Made by a program: the position numbers and the translations under genes
Part shown: piece after piece, positions 42,601 to 54,600 of the stretch
Layout of the letters: the number at the start of each line of letters is the position of its first letter
Position numbering within the stretch: the stretch's first letter is position 1
Notes under the pieces: model-generated
Seen by the model: only the letters and a program-made list of their open reading frames with translations
Told to the model about the DNA's origin: nothing
The model's database searches: none
Origin: Glandiceps talaboti
Taxonomy: Eukaryota; Hemichordata; Enteropneusta; Spengelidae
Direction: 5' to 3'
DNA: 64,000 bases
Assembly: GCF_964340395.1 (NCBI RefSeq)
Contig: NC_135550.1
Span: forward strand, 27,696,176-27,760,175

Positions 42601-45600
42601 ATGAAATCGCAGAAATAAGAAAAATTTACAGTGTGGTGATCTTCCTTACACAGAGGTATCAGTTTTCAATAAATTGTATCGTAAATTTAATAAAGAAATT
42701 CATTATCCTACAATATTGCGATAGCCAATTTTCTTTTTGCTTTTTCCATGAACATCACAGGCAGAATGAGAAGAAGTCAAGCGATCTGCCTATTTGAGGC
42801 AAGTCTTAGTTGACATCACAACTGCTATTTCAACCATTCAGTGTTTTCTAACAAAAGTCTTTGTTACTGTTATCAGTTCACAAGAACACAAAGACTTTAT
42901 CATCATCCGCCTTTCCTTTGTTCATTTTTTATGATGAAATATCAAACAATTACACCACACAAAAGATATGAATTAAATTAAGTATTAGCTAAATGTGCGA
43001 AAATGGACAATTCCATTTTTTTTTTATCTGCCACTGCTGGAGGACTTCATAATTTTCAGGGCAAAGAATGTCAAGACAGTGTACACGGATACATTTGGCA
43101 CTGCCTTACAGACTGACTCCCTGCATCTAATGAAATAGAAACTTTCAATTTGTTAATTAATAGAATACTGCCTAGGGTGTTTATACCATCAGTGGAAGCA
43201 ATGGTCCATGACTCTCCTATTCAATTCTTTTATTTTCTCAAGGAAAGCATTCGGTTTAAATGATTACTTAAACAGAAAAGCAGCACTTTCTCCGTTTGCT
43301 ATGCACTATATTATTGTATTTAGCTGGGTCTTATTTTATGAGGGTTACATTTTACATTGACAGTGTTTGTATGAAAATGTCATTAGTAATATACAGCTTT
43401 AAGATTAAAGTGCTTATTTAAAGAATGGGGTCTAATATTGTATTTAGACTTTGAGGAAAGATAATGTATGCTGACATAATGCAATAAAAAGTCTAGCTGT
43501 AAGAATGTCATGGTTGAAGGTTTTTGTAGATGAAATTTGGGTGACTTTTAAAATGTACACATCATTTAGGTTATGTACCTCCTAAAACATGTAATATGAT
43601 ATTATGATGACCCTAAAGAATTAACAGTGTATATTCTTTTGCGTTGAGTAAATTAATTAAGAGACTTGAAGTACATGTGTGGGCCTGTTTCTATGGAAAC
43701 AAGCCATACTAACATCGTCACCACCAAGGAGATGTGGAATTATACATCAGTGATGAAAACCCAAGTTATAATATTTCTACATGCATTTGTGCTATTAGGA
43801 CTAGACTTTGTGTCTCCAATGAGTTCAAATGATGACATATTTGCACGCTAGATCACTGAAATTACTAGCGGAACATTGTACAGTCAGTATTGTTTCCTGA
43901 AAAGTTGACAATTTTAATGTTTTTTTTGTATTCATTCAAAATATGACACACTCTTACAAACTTGACACTAATGTTCTCATTCTTCTGGGTAATGAGTATC
44001 AAAAAAAAGAACATTGTTTGTATTTTTTTCATTTTCCCTTGATATATTTTGTATAACATCTAACTAAAAAGAGATGTTAAATAAAATGCGTATAAATAAA
44101 TTATCTTTAAAAAAAATTTGAAATGAAATCTTCTGGACATATGGCACACGTTATTATGTGAGCTTCTTTGCTATTATCCTAAATGGACTTTAGCCTACAA
44201 CTATATTGTTCTCAGTTGCAAAGCAAGCTTTGGTATATAATACCATAAAACCATACACATCTCAATCCTTTCACGATGTTAAAAAAAAAATGTTGCACTA
44301 TGCCACGTACATACTATCAGTCCTAGTACGACACAAAGATGGGAAAATATTGTCAGTTTCATCCATATGCTTTTTAATATCTACTATAAACGAAATAACA
44401 AAACGCATATGGTTTTTATAACGACTGAAATCTGCCATTATGGTGCCTATACTAATATACCTGAATGAACTCAGAAAGACCACAGTATTCCAGGAAAGTC
44501 ATGCTAACTGCAAATTTGTGGTGATTAAATTCTGAGTAAATAACATAATGAACCTAAATTATCTATAAACCATACAACCTGTATCTTTAATCATGAATTG
44601 AAGAATATGCCCAAGAATTGCGCACAGAAATTCCAATATAACGAAAATTGTGTTAATATTTTTCTTGACAATAACGATAATACTAACAAAAATAACAGTA
44701 CAATGCACTTCATATATGCACATCATGAATTATTTGACAGTGGCACATATATAAATACAATTGGAACCATTCTATTCATGATTGAGCATATTCTGCCTGA
44801 TAAGCTCTCACAATCTCCCTAAAGTGCTGAGATAAAATAAACCATGTAATATAATTTTGTTCATTTATCATGGATGACATTTGTTTTCATTCAGTGCCAT
44901 TCTAATCTAAGTACACACATATTCTTAGGTATTCATGTAGTGTATTTCTGTTTTAAGTTTCAGAAAACTGCAGAGTATGCGTCAGTGTATTTCTGTTTTT
45001 AGTTTTAGAAAACTGTACAGTATGCGTCACAGTATATTTCTGTTTTAAGTTTTAGAAAACTGCAGAATATGCGTCACAGTATAGTTCTGTTTTAAGTTTT
45101 AGAAAACTGAAGAGTATGCGTCACAGTGTATTTCTGTTTTAAGTTTTAGCAGTATATTTCTGTTTTAAGTTTCTGAAAACTGCAGAATATGCATCACAGT
45201 GTCTTTTTGTTTTAAGTTTTAGAAAACTGCAGAGTATGGAATTAAATTGAGATTTATAGAAAGTTTGACAAGGTACTGAGATGTAAATAGGCCAAGGTGT
45301 CTGTTCAGCAAGATGTAAGAACTGCCCTGGGAGTGAAAGTACGAAGAAATCAATAGCTTTACAAGTTGCAGGTGCTAAATTACTTGATTATCAGTTAATA
45401 CATAATTTTTTGAATTTTGATACAAGCTACTTACAATAAATAAGCATACTATCAAACATGGAAGAAAGAAATTATTTAACACGTGTATTGACGATTTAAT
45501 ACAATTATTTGCATTTGTTTTTGTTTTAAGAATAAATTTCATAGATCCTATTGGTTGTATATGTATCACATGACATGCCTGTGAATGTCATAGATCCTAT

Positions 45601-48600
45601 TGGTTGTATATGTATCACATGACATGTCTGTGAATTATATTTCATGGATCCTATTGGTTGTATATGTATCACATGACATGTCTGTGAATTATATTTCATG
45701 GATCCTATTGGTTGTATATGTATCACATGACATGCCTGTGAATGTTATATTTCATGGATCCTATTGGTTGTATATGTATCACATGACATGCCTGTGAATG
45801 TTATATTTCATGGATCCTATTGGTTGTATATGTATCACATGACATGCCTGTGAATGTTATATTTCATGGATCCTATTGGTTTTATATATATCACATGACA
45901 CAGACTAACTAAGAATGTTATATTTCATGGCTCCAGTTGGATATTAGTGTATCACAAGACGTGCATTAGAACTGTTCATTTAAAGTGATTGAAATGGTAG
46001 CATCCATAATCAACATTTTAACCTTTCATCCTAGTTCTTACATACAGCATTGTGGGTATACGTATTTCATTTTCATTACGAGATGGCGAAAACTAAGTAA
46101 TATCTGTTGCAGAAACTATGATAACACTCAACAATGATGAATTGGTCACATGATGGCAATAAGAACGAAATATATTATACCCAAAAGAATAAAACTGATA
46201 TTTTGAGAGAGGGAATATAAAAAGCATGCTTTGTTAGCTCATGATGGATAAAATGGTAACTAAGAGTGACTGGCACACAATCTGAAAGTTGTCGGTTCAA
46301 GCCTCATCACTTCCATTTGTTTCTGAATGTCTAAAATCCCAGCTTTGTGAAGGATTTAACACTATGCACTTACAGAGGAGCTGCTGTAATGGGTTGTATG
46401 CTCGCCAGGGAGTTGAGGAAGTTATATATAGGGCTGTTGTGTTAATATGGGTCTGTGCCCAGGGTAATAACTGTACTGACTGAGTGCTATGATCACATTG
46501 TGGAATGTTTACCATGTTTATCATAACACTGTATTATTGATAACCAAGAAAGGATACTGTTTGATGTTGTCTACCAGTGGTCCATAGTTGGCGTCATTTA
46601 AAATACACTGTGAATAGAAAAGACGATAAGGTAAATGTGACTGGTATCACACGTAATGATTACTGTCCAGGTGAGCAGAATTACAACTTACAAGTATGGA
46701 AAAATGAGAAGTACATGGATTGGGGTGTTCAATATCAAATATAATTATGAATTTCAACTTTGATATTTTGGTACAGGAAGTTTGTATATCAATACTGTGA
46801 TAAGTCTGATGTAGCACCGTTTATGTATCATGTCAGAATTAAAGCTAGGTGAAAATTCCTCATACCAAAACCAGGTCTGGTTTTCCAAATACTGTGGAAA
46901 ACATTTTTTTTCACTGGAATTTGTTTTTTCTTTTTTTTTGCTTTCTATTGTCTCATTTCATAAAAATATAGTCCGAAGTGAACATCTTTTTCTTATGTGA
47001 ATATTGATGTATCTTCTTATCAATGCATCAAAATAAAAACATCAGTTCTGTAACTTTTGCTTTTGATTACTATACACCAAGGCTTGGACTAAATATGGAA
47101 CACAGATGTCCAAATATGGAGGTATATGATACTTTATTGAAAGCTGCAAGAACTATTGGATTACTGATTATGAAATAAATTTGCCCAAATATGGAGAAAA
47201 GGAAACTTTATTTCTAGTACTTCAATACTTTGCCAAATATGGAACATGTTTGTCCAAATATGGAGAAAAAAGACACGATTTCAGTTAATTTCAGTTGAAA
47301 TTTGTCTTAGTCTGTACTACAATACCAAGAGTCAATGTCTGTCCATGAATCTATGTCATCAACTGAGCAAGATTCTTCATTTTGCATAAACTTCCATTAT
47401 TCTCATATCTTTTCATATTTTCTTCTATAATAACAATCCTATTCAGCTTGCTATAAATCATTCTGCACTTACGGAATATTCCAAAGTCATCAGGTATGGA
47501 AGCATTATGGAGGTAGCGCAGATGATAACACTTTGTGATAAGAACTGTTTTTCCAATTCAGATAATCGTCAATGCATTTTAAAGGCATTAACTTTATCTG
47601 ATGGTAATATGCAGTTACACTGTGAAAAATAAGCTATCGGTGTCATCATGTTAGGCCCTTCAGTCATAGCAAGTGGACATGCAGAGCCAGAGTAAAACAC
47701 TCGTTGATTACGACAGATTGTACACAGCAATATGTATTTCTATGACATCCATGAACTAACCATCTCAGTGGCCTTGCATTCTCTACATCACATTTCTCAA
47801 ATTTACATGTCTTTATATCTCTTTACATCCTTCTATTTGTCATACTTAACCCCCCCCCCCCCACCTATCCTCAAACCTTTCAAATTATACATAAAATTAA
47901 CTCTTACAGCAATATTCACAAGTTCATAAATTCAAAGTCCATATGGACTATTCTTTAGTATTCGTTCCACATAAAAGGTTTACGAGCAAAGTAACAGACT
48001 TTATGGCACTTTATTTTGTACAAAGTGAAAATAGCAGATAATAGTCAATGGATTAACAAACACTACATTTCAATGTGGTTATTTCTTATTTTTTTTCATC
48101 AGTCAATCAGAGATCTCAATTCAATAGAATATTTCTTTCATCACTGTACATCACACAGACAACCAACGTGTTTGCTTTCACGTTTGTAGTCTCCAGATTC
48201 TCTGGAAAGAAAGACGTTTAACCTTTTTACATTCCAATTTGTAATGTCCCTTGGTGATTTGGAAATGATGGAGTGACGCTATCTTTTATTTCCATTTTTG
48301 CATCATTACAATACATTCAGTTGTTCATACATAAGATGTGTTTATTTTGTAGCCTATTCAGTTGCAACAGTCTCTCCATATGATAGGGATGATCACAGCT
48401 AATGGTAGAACCACTTAGAAGCATCACTACAATGTCACAGACCAATCACCACAGACCATATGATACTGTGGTGGGACAGTTTTACAAGAACTTGGGACTT
48501 GGGGATATGGGACCATTATGAAACAGGGTTGGGACAGTACCATGTGAAACAGGGCTGGGACAGTGCAGCATCATGTAAAACAGGGCTGGGACAGTACCAT

Positions 48601-51600
48601 GTGAAACAGGGCTGGGACAGTGCAGCATCATGTAAAACTGGGCTGGGACAGTGCAGCATCATGTAAAACAGGGCTGGGACAGTACCATGTGAAACAGGGC
48701 TGGGACAGTGCAGCATCATGTGAAACAGGGCTGGGACAGTGCAGCATCATGTAAAACAGGGCTGGGACAGTACCATGTGAAACAGGGCTGGGACAGTGCA
48801 GCATCATGTAAAACAGGGCTGGGACAGTACCATGTGAAACAGGGCTGGGACAGTGCAGCATCATGTAAAACTGGGCTGGGACAGTGCAGCATCATGTAAA
48901 ACAGGGCTGGGACAGTACCATGTGAAACAGGGCTGGGACAGTGCAGCATCATGTAAAACTGGGCTGGGACAGTGCAGCATCATGTAAAACAGGGCTGGGA
49001 CAGTACCATGTGAAACAGGGCTGGGACAGTGCAGCATCATGTGAAACAGGGCTGGGACAGTGCAGCATCATGTAAAACAGGGCTGGGAAAGTACCATGTG
49101 AAACAGGGCTGGGACAGTGCAGCATCATGTAAAACAGGGCTGGGACAGTGCAGTATCATGTGAAACAGGGCTGGGAGCGTGGGACAGTGTAGCATCATGT
49201 GAAACAGGGTTGGGGCAGTGTAGCATCATGATGTAGCACAGGGCTGGAACAATGCAGCATCATGTAAACAGGACTGAGACAGTGAAACATCATGTAAAAC
49301 AGGACTGGGACAGTATAATGTGAAGCAGCCCAGCTGGGACAACATCAGGTGAAACAGGACTGAGACAGTATCAGGTGAACAGGGCTGAGATAGTGCAGTA
49401 TCATGTTAAACAGGGCTGGATAGTGCAGTATCATGTTAAACAGGGCTGGATAGTGCAGTATCATGTTAAACAGGGCTGGATAGTGCAGTATCATGTTAAA
49501 CAAGGCTGGGGTAGTGCAACTTCACGTTAGCATTATGTTACACAGGACTGGGGCAGTGTAGTATCATGTTAAACCATAGACAATATTGTCTATGGTTAAA
49601 CAGGGCAGCAACACACGAGACAGATGGGAAATCATCACATTTGCACATTGAACAGTACTTTGGTTCTTGAGTCTGGCGCATTATAAATATTTTTGATTGA
49701 TTGATTGATTGATTGAGTGATTGAGTGATTGATCGATTTACATGAAACAGGGTTATGACGTTGTCATACGAAACAAGATCATTCCCATTTTGACCTGACA
49801 TCCCTGACATATACCAAGACAATTATGTGGGTTTTTTTTAAGTGGTTGACATAAAAGCACACATCCAGACAGACAGATGCTTAAAATAACATTTTTTCTT
49901 ACCTGTTGTACTTCAAATGACAGCACAGAATCTTCAATCATTGATGTATCTTTCATTAATTGTGTTACAACACTTTTAGGGGCTGAAGTAATAATGAAGA
50001 GAAAACAAACAGGAATAATTCATGTTGCATATACATATACATGTCCCAGGATACATGTATATTTATGTGTGCTCTGCAAAGAAATCATTTTCAAGATGAA
50101 AAATTCAAAAACACTTGATCAGAGTTGTACACTTTATGTATGTTTATGTGGGTTAAATGATAAGCATACAATGATTTTTAGCTGCATGTATTCTGCAGTA
50201 TCTATGGTCTGTGCAGCTTCAAAACAAAATTCTATTATTGATGCTACTGTTACAAGATTATGACTTTTAAGATCTTCATCATATACATGTACCTTTTGTG
50301 AATTTGAACTTTGATCAAAATGATGTCTTTGCCATTTAACTCTCCGAATCTCAACTGAACTCCCTATCCCACTGGATTTGAAGTTCTAGTAGAGGTCATG
50401 ACATTCACATTAACTTAAAAGCATATTAGTGTAGGAATGAGAGAAAACTTCAATTACTCCGGAGGATACATTCACAGAAACACCTGTGGTCAAATAAAAT
50501 GTTAAAGTTTACAACAAGTAGGAGGATTAGGAAACAAGATAGGGTTATCGCTATGGCAATGAGAAGTTTGTAGAGTACATGTATCACTTGTGATTAATTC
50601 AATAATGGTACAAAGTGCATGGATAAACTGTCAATCAGATTTTAATTTTTTGCATGTAAAAGGGAAAAAAAACTTACGACTGTTGCCTTCATACTTGGTA
50701 TGTGCAAGGTGTCTTTCCAATACAATACGTGCTAATAGTGAATGTGACAAGTCCACCTGAAACGGTAACAAACTATCAGATAACAAAACTATTGTATCCT
50801 GTATCAAATTGACTAGCATGTTCAATTTCCTTCAAATCATTTGATGTCATCTAGAAGATAGTATATAGAGTATTGTTTCACCTGCCAGCTACAGCACTGG
50901 GAACATTTCCCCGTTACCCAGGGGAATCCATCTATTTATTCCTTCACTTTATCATCATGTTGTGGTCATATCTTTCAATTCACAAAGACTCTGTGATACC
51001 CATACCAGAAATAACCTATTATACCGTCCTAATGCACAGTCTATATTCCCTTTCCATATTTGATTTCATCACTTGAAACTCAATTTTGATACTCTCACAC
51101 TTTTTTTTTTTTTGGCTGTATCAATTCATAAGACACAGTCCCAAGGGAAACATGTATGTCGAAAAATGCGAAGAGACCCTTTTGATCACTCACATGGCAA
51201 TTATTTTGGCTGTCACTACTTTCTCTTTAACAGAAAACTAGTCCCAATGTCTGAATATATGAAGCAACCTGGGACTTCAAGAAAACTCCAAGAAAACTGT
51301 TACTAAGAAAAATATCAAGACTTGGGTATAATCCATCCAAATATATTGGAAAAACAAGCAAATTCAGGCAAGAATGAATGAATGAAAATGTTCTACTTTT
51401 AGTTTTCACTCTTTCAATTTTAAGAGTCAAGTATTTTATTCTGATGATTTTGATGGAAGTGCAAATATTTCTCTTTGAATTATTTTGGAACATATACAAT
51501 TTCTGCACTCTATAAAGATAGATATGTATATAATAATTCATGTTTTAATAGAAGAAATTATGGTTACAACCTGCTATATTAATATAGTTGGACTTTTCAC

Positions 51601-54600
51601 TCATTTCATGCTATGACAGATTGGGAGCAATAACTCTGGTCAAATATAGTCTAAATAAAAATATATTGTATGTTACATTCAGTGGGGAAATAAAACAGTA
51701 CATGTACAAAATATAGAAATGGTAAGTCATTGAAATCTTTTCAAAAACTCTACTTTGGAAAATCAATTTAAATGTTCTATGGATATCAATGTACAGGTTA
51801 TTGGGATGGATTTATGATATTAATTATAAAATATAACTACTCTTTTACAGTACTCAATTATATACTTCAAATCGTTCCTCTTCAGCTATTTTGATTGAAT
51901 TTGATTTATGTTCAATAATATTGTCATTTGAAAAGTAAAATGTGTCTTACAATGTCATATTTTGAATGAATTAAAAAGAGAAAATAATTGCCTCAATTTT
52001 GGCAAGATGGCGTTCTGACTGACACATACCCTTATTCCCTTGGGTCCGCTTTTGGGATAGTTTGTCACATAAAATTTTTTAACTGGGCAGAGTTTCATAC
52101 CGATATGAAAATCCCGCTATCTGTCTACTTTGGGTTTTTTTGACAGTGGTAGCTATCTGGAGTAACATGCAGACAATCTTGTAGATTTCAATTCTATAAT
52201 AACTCATCTAGTTTTCATCTCCTATACTCATTAATTATGTATGAGTTTCATGCCTTATACCTGCTACACTCATTTCTCAGATTTCAACTCTAAGGACGTG
52301 GGATCATTTCCTGATCGGCTGAAATTACCAAAGAACAAATTAAAATGACAAAAATCAATAAAATATCTACTAAAATGGCATAATGAAAAACCCTATCCAA
52401 TGTTGGCAAGTGGTGTATGAACAAAGACAGTGTACAAGGTTTCATTGTTAACTAGCACAATATTCAATTTCATTACATAAGGATGATTTTAATTTTATGT
52501 AGCGTGACTTCCTGTTTCAAATGGGATTGAGCCAAAAGAGGTATATTTTGGTGATTAGGTGATACATCACATTGACAGGTTTACCTTCTGTTTTCTGTTC
52601 AAGATACACTGTATCTCAGGGTAGTATTGTGGTTGCAGGCATGGAAGTAACCAGGGGTTCAAGAAATACTGTTTGCAAAGAATGTAATTAGCTACTAGAT
52701 GACTTTGACAAATAGATAAATTTATTCTTATAGTTCTATAACTCTGATGGGGCATCTTTTCTGTATTTATAACAAAATTATCCTCTTAACTTGAACAGAA
52801 ATTTCTTAATTACTGACTAATTTTGTGAATGAATAGGTCATGGTTCATGTCGAGGTCACGACCCCTACCTTTATGTATTGAAACATAAATTAATAACTAG
52901 GTGATAAATATTTATCAAAATTCCAGGGTATCTTTCACTATCAGTATTATAATCATTTACAACATAAAATAATTCAGATCCAACAATTTAGAAAAATATA
53001 TGTAACATTCACAAATGAAATTTTGATGTATCATACGGTATGTAAAGTTGAATGATTTCAGAATAGGATACTGAACACTCAATACAAATTTACTGTTCCA
53101 ATAGAGGGCAGTTGACTACCTGAAATCTATTCTTCTTGTTTAAATAAAAGTTACCAAGTTTCACCATCACTGTCATGAATAACATAAAATAGAAAGTCAC
53201 CAGATGTTTGGTGTGATGATACAGAGTGGAGATCCAGTTTTTATCTTTTAAACTGTGCCAAATGATTTATTTCCAAGTTGTGATCATGCAATATGGTGAA
53301 AACTAAGCCCATATGGATAAAAAGCTAAAAAGAACATAAATTTCCACAGGGATGATACGTACCTCTTCAGCAATTCGCAACAAAACTGGCTCCTTGTAAG
53401 ACTGTGATATGCCTTTCAAGTATCTGCAATCAAAAGTGACATAAGTTCAGACCACCAAACCTTGGTGGAAACTACTCGATAATTGGATGTTTGCAAACAG
53501 ATGAGCCATAAAGGAGCATTTTTGCTAACCTCTTAAAAGTACTATAAAAGAGACAATGAGTAAATAGATGGAAAAATGAGAGCCCAGGGGTAAAAACATC
53601 TCCTACGCACATTCTACTTTCAATGGCAATCACTAATCCAATATGAATCCTTACGTTTAACGGACGGTATGGTCGAAAACCATACAAAAGGAAACTTCAT
53701 CAGCAATATGGTCTTTCACTTGTACACCATTGTGAACATCTAAATCAACTTTCACAGGAATTAGCCAGGTTGAGTGACCTGCCTGCTCTTGAAGCAAATA
53801 CTAGCTAAAAGGGCTTTTAGGCAACATGACCCAAACAAGAAATATACAAGGAAATTGTACAATGGATGTCTTTGACTTGTTGACCTGTGCATACAGGCAG
53901 GCATATTCAGGGGCATTTGAAATGATATATACAAGATGGCACCTCAATTTGAAAACAAAGGCTGGTAAAAGCTTTTCCTGGTGTTTGGGTGCATTTATTG
54001 AATCAAGTGAATCAAACAGCATACTGTTTCCTTGCTAAGCTTTGACCTTGTCTGACCTCCTCTCTGTTCTATCTTACTTAATGCACTCTTTGCCATCAAC
54101 TAATATGAAAGCTGAAATCATGTGTATGTACAATTACAATATCTAGAGTGACAGATTAACTCTAGAGGGCGCTATCACAACTGACTCACATTAATTTCAG
54201 TAGGCACAACAGTAGCAATTTTTTTCCCTCCACAGCTACATTTAAATAAAAAAGACCAACAGAGGGCGCTCTGACCATCGAAAATTGCAAAATTAAAAGT
54301 GCATGTTTGTGTACTTTCAATGAAAAATGAATGAGATGTTACTACTATAAAAATAAAAAGTATTGTGTGACATTTTACAACTCTGGTGACATAACAAACT
54401 TATGAGATTAAGAATTGGCAGATGACATCACTGATGCCTCAGAACATTAAATTAACAAAATAGAGATTTATAATAGCATTGTTCAAGTTATGGTTGTATG
54501 CAAAGCCCTATCATCAGTGGTTGTTATACACAGCCTTTAGCATAGCTGCTGAAGTTACCTTATCAACAAAACATGCTAATAAGTAGTTATTATATCTATT

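Larger units (their letters stand above)
40496..46557 (-). other. CDIN1 intron 7
   Basis: 6.1 kb. 41.4-43.3 kb is repeat-free, complex sequence (candidate conserved noncoding). 43.3-44.9 kb shows nothing recognisable. Tandem arrays lie at 44.94-45.24 and 45.54-45.93 kb, and a tRNA-derived SINE-like unit at 46.25-46.5 kb, next to exon 7. Confidence 0.85.
46608..49902 (-). other. CDIN1 intron 6
   Basis: 3.3 kb. Contains the CArG-box cluster (47.09-47.26 kb), a C run near 47850, the 26/31-bp higher-order array (48.52-49.57 kb), a 26-bp palindrome and a TTGA-tailed SINE-like remnant. 47.3-47.8 and 47.95-48.45 kb hold nothing recognised. Confidence 0.85.

Noticed and set aside
44935-45945. CRISPR-like array
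   Set aside because: Units are contiguous tandem copies without unique spacers, in an animal intron.
46249-46330. Functional tRNA gene
   Set aside because: A good B-box is present but there is no intact acceptor stem or cloverleaf, and it continues into a SINE-like body.
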